NCBI GenBank assembly: GCA_030606095.1
Contig: JAUWHC010000007.1
Coordinates: forward strand, 1-20,230
Length of the DNA stretch: 20,230 nt
From: Promethearchaeota archaeon
GTDB taxonomy: Archaea > Asgardarchaeota > Lokiarchaeia > Sigyniarchaeales > SOKP01
Direction of reading: 5' to 3'
This document shows, one piece after another, positions 5,561-13,000 of the stretch; within the stretch, counting starts at the first letter, position 1, and each line of letters begins with the position of its first letter. The notes below the pieces were generated by a model. It had not been told where the DNA came from. It saw only the letters and a list, made by a program, of their open reading frames with translations, and made no database searches. A program made the translations under genes and the position numbers.

Positions 5561-6364
5561 CTATAAATCAAATAACTCGATTTTAAGCTGCTTCAATTTG
5601 CCAAATAGTTTTTTAATAGCGCTAATAGCCTTTGAATTTGGATTAAAATCTAAAGGGGAGGTTCCATTCAAATCAGCTTCTCCAATTTCGGAGTCGAAAG
5701 GAATTGAATGATATAATGGAACTTTCCAATCTCTAATACGATCGTTGATAATACTTAATTGAGATTCATCAATTACTTTGTTTACAATAAGATAGATGTT
5801 AATTACACCTAATTTTCTCGATAAGTCTATTATTTTAGAGCAAAGGTCTAAAGATTTCTGAGAAGGTTCAGCTATTACCAGCATAACATCGATTCCTTTA
5901 GCAGTACCACGACCTAAATGTTCTAAACCCGCTTCGAAATCAACAATTACTACTTCATCTCTTTTTACAAGCAAGTTATATAATAAAGTCCTGATCAAAG
6001 CATTTTCGGGACATAAGCAACCCGAGGCGGGTTCTGCAATTCCTCCTAATACTAGCAGATGCAAATTATTTGGACCAGAGGCTTTAAATTTATCCGGAAT
6101 ATCGGAGACATTTGGAGTTATGTTATAAACGCCTGGACCAGCACCCTTAACAACCGTACGTTCCTCAATCATCTTTTTCATTTCTGAAATGGGGACTATC
6201 TTTGATTTGACCGCTTCGCTTATTCCTAAAGTATAGCTTAAATTCATCGCTGAATCGTTGTCAATAGCCAAAACCTTAAACCCATCTATAGCAAAAAGTC
6301 GTGCTAAAGTTCCAGCGATTAAAGTCTTACCTACACCACCTTTACCGGCTACTGCCACTTTCAA
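5561..6364 (-). CDS. cooC: CooC-type ATPase, CO dehydrogenase nickel-insertion factor
   Basis: This 267-residue P-loop ATPase of the MinD/Mrp class has the deviant Walker A GKGGVGKT at residues 7-14 and a switch/Walker B region IVDFEAGLEHLGRGT. The CooC signature is the CLC pair, Cys116 and Cys118, in SGCLCPEN; in CooC this Cys-x-Cys binds a metal at the dimer interface. CooC loads nickel into the C-cluster of CO dehydrogenase or CODH/ACS using ATP. The start is a TTG at 6362-6364 with AAAGGTAG just upstream, and an in-frame TAG three codons earlier excludes a longer form. A GTG two codons in is an alternative. No CODH gene is in the window, but HypC and the hydrogenase nearby fit a nickel-dependent H2/CO2 metabolism. 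Confusion with other MinD-like ATPases is unlikely, given the CxC motif. Confidence 0.88.
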   Translation of the reverse strand: MKVAVAGKGGVGKTLIAGTLARLFAIDGFKVLAIDNDSAMNLSYTLGISEAVKSKIVPISEMKKMIEERTVVKGAGPGVYNITPNVSDIPDKFKASGPNNLHLLVLGGIAEPASGCLCPENALIRTLLYNLLVKRDEVVIVDFEAGLEHLGRGTAKGIDVMLVIAEPSQKSLDLCSKIIDLSRKLGVINIYLIVNKVIDESQLSIINDRIRDWKVPLYHSIPFDSEIGEADLNGTSPLDFNPNSKAISAIKKLFGKLKQLKIELFDL

Positions 6365-6684
6365 AAAATTCTACCTTTTACCTTTTCATTTATGAATTGG
6401 TTTGCTTTTATAACAATTCGTTATAATATTTATATTTTATATTTTAAAGTAGTTTGGAAGAAATAAATAGAGATACAAAATAAAACCTTGATCGATTGAA
6501 CTACCACGCCCTAAAGGGCTTGGATTCCTAGGTTAAGAGTCGTTAATACATTACTGGGTTATAAACGAGGTTTTCCATTCGGTCGCCGCAAATACCGCAG
6601 CAAAGAGGATAACGACCATAAATAAGGTCTAATCCAAAACAGAAATTCAATATTGGTTCAATTACTTCTTACGAAAATAAATTT
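6365..6684. other. 320-base gap between cooC and the seven-span gene
   Basis: The cooC end (6365-6480) is plain AT-rich upstream DNA, with TATA-like runs around 6420-6445. The middle (about 6490-6620) is much richer in GC and holds a 7-bp hairpin and a decayed zinc-ribbon-like reading frame, described as a mobile-element remnant. No intact gene or tRNA was found. Confidence 0.6.
6490..6640 (-). mobile_element. Putative remnant of an IS200/IS605 (TnpB) element right end
   Basis: Read on the (-) strand, 6530-6495 gives GGAATCC, then a hairpin (CCA-AGCCC-TTTA-GGGC-GTGG at 6523-6504), then TAGTTCA. This is the hairpin-plus-short-tail arrangement typical of the right end and guide-RNA scaffold of TnpB elements. 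Just before it, a 40-codon open stretch at about 6660-6541 (-) encodes CCGICGD-RMEN-VYNP, which resembles a worn C-x-x-C-G...DRDxNAAxN zinc-ribbon tail with altered spacing. The segment is GC-rich against AT-rich flanks. No transposase body remains. This is pattern recognition only. Confidence 0.4.
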
Positions 6685-7422
6685 CTATTTCTCAGATTTT
6701 ATAAGCCAGTTTGCTATTCGGTCTGGTAAGAAAAATCCTAGATAATATTCAATGGCACTTAATATTAGTAAGAATCTCACTAAAACAGGTACTATTAGAG
6801 GTGGTTCAATGAAGAGCGTTATCTCGATAAGTGTTCCAACGGTTAAAGATATAAAAGCTATTAATAAAAACCTTCCTTTCCATTGTATTTTTGGATCATT
6901 TGATTTTAATGAATTTTTTGTAAAGATAATACCTGTAATTATCGTTGTTAAAATTGTAAAAATGTTAAAAAGTAATATTGCGATGGAAAATGTTTCGATA
7001 TTAGGTATTGTTCCAATAAAATCAGGATTTATAATTAAAAAAGTAATAAAAGCAATTTCATATGGAATACATATTGCCAAAAAAATTGACATAATTTTTG
7101 TTTTTGATGATGGATATACAAGAGAGCTGAATGAGTACATCCAACATATTATTGCTAGTGGAATAAAAATGCGTCCAAGAACTCTTTGTGTAAATGCATC
7201 TAAAGGAGAATTGAAAAGTATTTTTAATAAAAAAGAGATTGTCATTCCCCACCACCCTGAAGAGAGAAAAATCCAAGCAAGTCCAACAGTAATCAATTCT
7301 TTTTTTTTATAAGAAAAATATTTCAATAAAATCTTAATTCCTATTATTATAGAAAGTACAACAAATATTAAAGCAAAAGTACCTTGGAGTAGGCCTAATA
7401 TGGTAAAATCTTCAAATCCCAT
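6685..7422 (-). CDS. Hypothetical seven-transmembrane protein
   Basis: In this 245-residue protein nearly the whole length is hydrophobic. There are about seven segments: residues 10-32, 44-66, 83-103, 111-131, 145-168, 185-205 and 210-232 of the ATG-start form. WIFLSSGWWGMTISFLL is the second segment, and basic loops lie between spans. The layout resembles sensor-type 7TM N-terminal domains, but no kinase, HAMP or effector domain follows, since the protein ends GFFLPDRIANWLIKSEK. I use the ATG at 7422, which has a GTGATTTT ribosome site; a TTG at 7443 would add seven residues and lacks one. It is upstream of cooC on the same strand but separated by 320 bases with a likely transposon scar, so co-transcription is doubtful. 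The function is unknown. Confidence 0.75.
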   Translation of the reverse strand: MGFEDFTILGLLQGTFALIFVVLSIIIGIKILLKYFSYKKKELITVGLAWIFLSSGWWGMTISFLLKILFNSPLDAFTQRVLGRIFIPLAIICWMYSFSSLVYPSSKTKIMSIFLAICIPYEIAFITFLIINPDFIGTIPNIETFSIAILLFNIFTILTTIITGIIFTKNSLKSNDPKIQWKGRFLLIAFISLTVGTLIEITLFIEPPLIVPVLVRFLLILSAIEYYLGFFLPDRIANWLIKSEK

Positions 7423-7803
7423 AAAATCACTTTTGTGATACAATTTTAGATTTTTCTTTTATTTAATAGTAATTCAATTAATTATTATTTAAAAATTCTT
7501 AAATATTTAATTTTTTGATCTAAACTACTAATCGCCAAAATCAATTAATAGTTATATTTTTTCGATTTTCAAAATAAAAAAGAATTAAATTCGTTGAAAA
7601 TTTTGTTTTATTCTAATGTTTTTTCAATTACGGGCTATAAACGAACCTATTATCCGCTACTATGAAAAAATCAAATTAATCGTAGGATTCAGAATCAAGA
7701 AACTTTTTTTTATATTATAACAGGCGAAGGCTTAGGTTTTTTTAGATATTGGGGATTGTTTATCTTAGATAAAAAATTTAACTAATAATTTATAGAAAAT
7801 AAC
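7423..7803. other. 381-base gap without an intact gene
   Basis: The left part carries the AT-rich promoter of the seven-span gene (TATA-like runs around 7465-7510). At 7632-7650 the (-) strand carries a TCGTTTATA-CCC-GTAAT segment nearly identical to one in the mobile-element remnant at 6551-6568. A 15-bp palindrome (TTTATCT-T-AGATAAA) lies at 7759-7773. An 8-bp inverted repeat (CTTAGGTT at 7731-7738, AACCTAAG at 7801-7808) spans the end of the next gene and may act in its 3' end formation. Confidence 0.5.
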
Positions 7804-8094
7804 CTAAGGAGGAGATAAAATAGAACTATAAAATTTATAATTCTTACCCATATTTTGCATTCTTTTTGATATTTTCATCATTTCGTTAAAGATCTTCTCG
7901 TTATCTTTCGGATTTTTACAAACGATTAGCTTTTCATTTAAATCTTTTATTTTTATTGTTAAATCTGTAAATTCCTTAGGTGGTTTTAGCTGGTAATGAT
8001 GAATTAATTCGCCATTATTTTTAACTTCAATAAAAACCCATTTATTATCTTTTTGGGACCAATTCCATCTGTTATGCGTTAACTCTCTTGCCAT
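7804..8094 (-). CDS. Small hypothetical protein, 96 residues
   Basis: This short, charged, soluble protein opens with a tryptophan-rich segment (HNRWNWSQKDNKWVFIEVKNN) that looks like two or three beta strands. A helical stretch with coiled-coil character follows (LTIKIKDLNEKLI, then IFNEMMKISKRMQNMG). I chose the ATG at 8094, because GTGA eight bases upstream then serves as the ribosome site; that same GTG (8106) could itself be a start, adding four residues. No family is recognised. It is downstream of the coiled-coil/HEAT gene on the same strand but separated by 188 bases with its own TATA-like boxes near 8165-8200, so it is probably transcribed alone. It could be a lineage-specific small protein. 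The reading frame is plausible but not proven. Confidence 0.55.
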   Translation of the reverse strand: MARELTHNRWNWSQKDNKWVFIEVKNNGELIHHYQLKPPKEFTDLTIKIKDLNEKLIVCKNPKDNEKIFNEMMKISKRMQNMGKNYKFYSSILSPP

Positions 8095-8282
8095 TCCATT
8101 TTTCACAATTTTTCTAAAATTAGTTAGTGTCGATAGTAATCAAATATCTATGAGCTAAAACCTTGTTATTGATTATTATTTTATACGAAGATATATTTAT
8201 TATTTTTTAAAAAAATTATTAACGAGTTATTATTTAGAAACAGCGAATAAATTTAAATTGAAATGTTTAAAAATTATTAGTT

Positions 8283-9692
8283 TTAACAATTTGATTTTGT
8301 GAGCATTTTTATAGCGGCTTCCCGAACGTCAATGTCCTTATCTTTTTGAAGTTCTTTTAACATATCTACCTTTTCATTATTCTCAAAATTCCGTAAAGCT
8401 TTAATGAGGTATAACTTTACGATCCAATCGTCGTCTTTAACTAATCCTTTGAAAGCGTTAAAAACTTTGGGTCCTTTAATAAAGCTTAATACTTTTATAG
8501 CGTATGTTCTTAAATCTCTATTACTCTTACTTAAATCTTCGACAAGCTGGGCTATAATCATATCCTTAGAATCATTTGTCAGTTGCTTATACATTTTAAA
8601 GAAAAGTGTAGGTGGAAAGTCTTCAAAAACAATCTGGTCGGGTGTTATAACGGGTTCTACATTATTAAATAGCTGTTCTTCACGAACTTTTAATTCTACT
8701 ATCAAATCGCTTAACTGTTTGTTAGCGTTTTCGATCTTTTGTAATTTAACATTTAAATTTTCTAATTCTTCATCTCCTTCTGAAACTTTCTTAAGAAACT
8801 CTTCAATTTTTTGCTTTAAGCTTTCTATAATGGATATATTCGTATCTATGATGTCTTTTAACTCGGTATTTTCTACTTCTAAATGTAATAAATTGACCTT
8901 TAATTCTTCTAAATTATTGCTGATTTCAACGCCTTCTGGAGACGCTTGTTCCTGAAATTTTACGGTTTCTTCTATTTTTTGTTGTAAATAATTAACTTTT
9001 TCGTGATATTGATCGTTATCAAACGTTAACTGGTCGACAAATTTATTTGCTTCATCTAATTCGTGGATGTATTGAGTTTTAGCCGCATCATTCTCTTGTA
9101 GGTTCGTTTTAAGCCCTTCTATTTCTTGGTTTAACGATTCAATTTGAATGCGGCTAATTCCGTTTTCTTCGGTTAATTGAAAAATCAGTTTTTTCGCATT
9201 TATTAAATCTTGATTTTCTTCTCCAATATCTCCTTCTTTAAATACGAGTATTTCTTGCAATTCTTTTATTTTGTTGTTCAAATTCTCGATTTCAAGGCGA
9301 TTAGTCTCGTTTTCTTCAGTCAATTGCACAATAACTTTGTTTGCGTAAATTAATTCTTCATTTTCTTCTTTAAAATTTTGAATGTTTTCAAATTCATTCG
9401 ATATTTCCGCAATAGTTTGTTGTAGGATTTCAATATCTTTTTCCTTTTTGATAATATCTTGCCTTTGGTTCGTAACTAAATCTTTTAACACGAATACATC
9501 TTCAGGGATATTGTTTTCTTTAAATACAGAAAGCTTAGTTTTTTGGTTTTGAATTATTTTTCTCTGTTCATCGATTGTGAAGCTCAAGCGATGGACTTCT
9601 TCTTTTAGACGACTTATAATGGTTTCTAAATCGGAGTGAGTTTTATTTGTGTAATCAACTGAATCTATTAAATCTTTTAATTCTTTACTCAT
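8283..9692 (-). CDS. Long coiled-coil protein with C-terminal HEAT-like repeats
   Basis: This 469-residue protein is almost entirely heptad-patterned coiled coil over residues 1 to about 350, with recurring segments such as VIVQLTEENETNRLEIENL and LIFQLTEENGISRIQIESL, which suggest internal duplication. Residues about 365-465 are helical HEAT/PBS-lyase-like repeats (LVEDLSKSNRDLRTYAIKVLSFI, FKGLVKDDDWIVKLYLIKALRNF, LQKDKDIDVREAAIKMLT). There is no signal peptide, membrane span, Walker motif or catalytic motif, so it is not an SMC or a kinesin-like ATPase. HEAT repeats normally bind proteins, and a long rod with a binding head suggests a scaffold or tether in the cytoplasm. The ATG at 9692 lacks a ribosome site and may be leaderless, with an AT-rich box about 30 bases upstream. 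The exact partner and role are unknown. Confidence 0.8.
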   Translation of the reverse strand: MSKELKDLIDSVDYTNKTHSDLETIISRLKEEVHRLSFTIDEQRKIIQNQKTKLSVFKENNIPEDVFVLKDLVTNQRQDIIKKEKDIEILQQTIAEISNEFENIQNFKEENEELIYANKVIVQLTEENETNRLEIENLNNKIKELQEILVFKEGDIGEENQDLINAKKLIFQLTEENGISRIQIESLNQEIEGLKTNLQENDAAKTQYIHELDEANKFVDQLTFDNDQYHEKVNYLQQKIEETVKFQEQASPEGVEISNNLEELKVNLLHLEVENTELKDIIDTNISIIESLKQKIEEFLKKVSEGDEELENLNVKLQKIENANKQLSDLIVELKVREEQLFNNVEPVITPDQIVFEDFPPTLFFKMYKQLTNDSKDMIIAQLVEDLSKSNRDLRTYAIKVLSFIKGPKVFNAFKGLVKDDDWIVKLYLIKALRNFENNEKVDMLKELQKDKDIDVREAAIKMLTKSNC

Positions 9693-10013
9693 TTTAATAG
9701 CTTATTAATGATCTAATTTGAATTATTAATAAAGGTTTTAGCTAATAAATCTTCACATATTTTCGCTAAATACTTTTTTTTGACAATAAAACTTGAGTTA
9801 ATAAATCTTTATTGACTCTTACATGAAAAGTTTTGAATTATTGGAAATTATTTTATAAGTTACAAATAATAGAAAAAAAATCTTAAAATATTCTTTTATC
9901 TTCTCTTCTTCCATAGGAAATCGCACTAATTTTCAATTAAGAATTAGATGATGATTATAGCTCATTTATCAAAAAATAAAATAGATAAATAGAATAAAAA
10001 AAAAGAGAGAAAA
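9693..10013. other. 321-base gap with a 24-bp palindrome
   Basis: This gap lies between two genes on the (-) strand. It holds the 3' flank of the large surface-protein gene (A/T tracts at 9970-10010 that read as T tracts on the coding strand, a likely terminator) and the upstream region of the coiled-coil gene. The main structure is a palindrome at 9795-9818. A box-C-like ATGATGA near 9947 has no matching D box. No RNA gene or small gene was convincing. Confidence 0.5.
9795..9818. promoter_or_regulatory. 24-bp near-perfect palindrome
   Basis: GAGTTAATAAA (9795-9805) and TTTATTGACTC (9808-9818) are inverted repeats, with one G/T wobble and a TC centre. The element is about 100 bases upstream of the coiled-coil gene and 180 bases past the end of the surface-protein gene. 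It could be an operator or an RNA hairpin. Confidence 0.35.
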
Positions 10014-13000
10014 TTAATTTTTTAGAGCGCTCTTCTTGGTTTTCTTCGCAAATCTAACTTTTTTTAGTGCTACAATCGTTCCAGTTGGAACCCCAACAGA
10101 GCCTATAGCTAATAAAACAACTGTACTCGTTTCAATTGGGTAATTTGGGTTAGGATCGTCGTTAAGGGGATCGTTGTCGTAAGAAGGCGTAATAACTACA
10201 GTAATGTTAATACAATTCGAAATTTTACTGCCAAAATCGTTAAAAGCTACGGCTACGAAGTAATAAGTACCATTAGAATATCCACTTAATGGTAGGGAAA
10301 GAGTTGCAACCTCTTCTAACAGCAAAGTCAAACTCCCGTTGATCTCGGTGATATAACTAGAATATTGATAGATTGAATAATTATTTGCCCAATCCGAACT
10401 CGTCCATTCAAGAGTAAAATTGCCGTCTTGATCGGGATTATTTGCGTTTGAGCTTATCGCAAAATCGCCTGGTGGATCTGTTGGGTCAGGTGGATCGGGA
10501 GGGTCTGGAGGTATAGCTACAGTAATGTTGATACAATTAGAAGTATTATTGCCGTAATCGTTGAAAGCTACCGCTATAAAGTAATAAGTGCCGTTAGAAT
10601 ATCCACTTAATGGTAGGGAAAGAGTTTCAATTTCCTCTAGCAGTATCGTTAAACTACTGTTGATCTCGGTGATATAACTAGAATATTGATAAACAGAGTA
10701 ATTATTTGCTCCATCTGAACCCGTCCATTCCAGATTAAAATTGCCGTCTTCGTCAGGATTATTTGCGTTTGAGTTTAGCATAAAATCACCAGGTAAATTT
10801 GATGATTGAGGTATAGCTACTGTAATGTTAATGCAATTCGAAATTTTATCGTCAAAGTCGTTAAAAGCTACGGCTACGAAGTAATAAGTGCCGTTGGAAT
10901 ATCCACTTAATGGTAGGGAAAGAGTTGCAACCTCTTCTAGCAGCAAAGTCAAACTCCCGTTGATCTCGGTGATATAACTAGAATATTGATATACAGAGTA
11001 ATTGTTTGCTCCATCCGAACTCGTCCATTCCAAATTAAAGTTCCCGTTTTCGTCAGGGCTTCCCGCATCTGAGGAGATTACAAAGTTGCCTGGTGGGTTA
11101 TACTCGTACGAAAAGGTCGTGTAATTGAGCAATTGGGGGGTAGAGTGATAGTTATTGTTTAGATAGGTTTCAAAACTATAATTTCCAAGAGTATCGGGAC
11201 TATAGGTAAGATTGAAATAAGTATAGTTAGCAAAATCTTCCGAAGAAAATTCTGCCCACCCTATGTTTGCGCCTTCTTTATACATTTTAGCCGAAACATT
11301 TCCATCGTATACTGGTTCCGCGCCTTCAGCAAATAATAGAGATGCATTTACGGTTATAGTTATGTTCTTGTATGTTTTTACTATTGACACATCGTTGCTA
11401 CTATCAAAAGTGGTGTTAAACGATATTGGGACTTGTCCGATTATCTTAAAACCATCGTACGCGGTTACATTTCCTGTAACGATCGGGTAATTCTCGAGAT
11501 CGGTAGGGATATCTACGTCCTTTTGATACGATTTGTTGTCGGTTTGATCGAATTCAATTGTTCCGAGTTGAAGGCTTTCGAGCTTGACTGTCGCGTATTC
11601 TCCAAAATCGGAAAGAATAATGTTACAAAGCTCTGCCGAGATCGCGTTAACTCCTCCTAAGACAACTGAGGGGGAATATTGAACGTTCATCCGCACTCGA
11701 TCGTTTTTAGCCATTTCGCATATCCATGCGAAGGTTTCTTGGTCGATTCTTTTTCTACTAGTAGACAAATAAAATTCGTGGTAAGTATCTGAATAAATCG
11801 ATTGTATCAAAGATTGCGATTGTTCCACATCGAAGGCTATTTCTAAATCTAAGATTTCGGAAATTTTGTAACAGTAATATAGGTTTTTAATGTTTGAGTA
11901 GTTTAAATTGTTTACCGCGAAATTTTCTATTTTTGTGGAGTTTAGATTGAATTGGTCGATCGCTTTCAGAGCGTAGATCGCATAGTACAGATTTTCTAAA
12001 CGGTCTTCTACTTTATCGGAATAATTCAAATCGAAATACAACTCCGAGGGCGTTTCAACTATATTTCTAATGATGTAACTCGCCAAGGCGGTTTTATTGA
12101 AGCCTAAATTAGTAATAGGACCTAACCCTAAATAATCGGCAATAAGCTCCATAACTTTTATCGCGTAAAAAGAATACTGCATATAAACAAATTGATTTTT
12201 CCACTCCGAAGAGCTACCTATGTTATCGTACAAGAAGGCTCCAAAATTTTCTTGGTAATCGGGATCAAGAAATTGCGAGTCGATTACGCCCTGTAACACG
12301 GAATTAAGGTCGCAAAAGGCGGCAAAGTCGTTCAATTTAAAAATTTTCTGCAGCGAATTAAGAATCGAGTAGGTCTCTTTGTGCGAGTATATCGCGTTTA
12401 TTTCGTCGACATGTTTGTGATGTCCTAAAGTGTAATAATCAAACGGTCTGGAGCGAAAACCTGCGATGTTTGGGTCAAGCTTAGTACTGGCGAAAAAATA
12501 ATACTCCTCGCCCATATACAGCGCGCTTCCTTCTAACTGGTTGTACAATTCTTGTATGTCTAATTCTGCGATTCGGTCGAAATAATCGTACGAAGAAATA
12601 ACTGTATGGATAAGTTCTACCGAAGTGTAATCTTCCGAGAGCAAAGAATACCCGTTATGCTGAGAGAAGAGCCGGATAAAAGACGCAATCTCATTTTTCG
12701 CGTTCTGAGTTAATTCCGAGATCTCCCCTGTGTTTGCGAGAGACCTTACGATTTGAAAAGTATCGATTAACTCGTGGTATTTGATTGTAGTTGAAGCTTC
12801 CCAACCGCCTAAAGCGTTCCGATTGTCGATTATAAAATCAATTACTCTATCTCTATCAAAACTTGTAAAACCTGTTAAATCCGACAATTCCAAATTTATA
12901 GCAGTTGCGACGATGTTAGTGTAATTGGCGACCCAGCCCACTGAAGATATATCGAAATAAAAGTCTGCGGGGTGATAAAGGTCGGTTAAGTCTTGATGGA

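Noticed and set aside
6752..7312. 186-codon (+) open frame opposite the seven-span membrane gene
   Set aside because: It is the complement shadow of a clearly hydrophobic, ribosome-site-led gene and has no recognisable protein character.
8404..8955. 183-codon (+) open frame opposite the coiled-coil gene
   Set aside because: It is a Ser/Leu-rich shadow typical of the antisense of a Glu/Lys/Leu coiled coil.
9944..9990. Box C/D guide RNA suggested by ATGATGA near 9947
   Set aside because: No CTGA D box or internal C'/D' boxes at a suitable distance.
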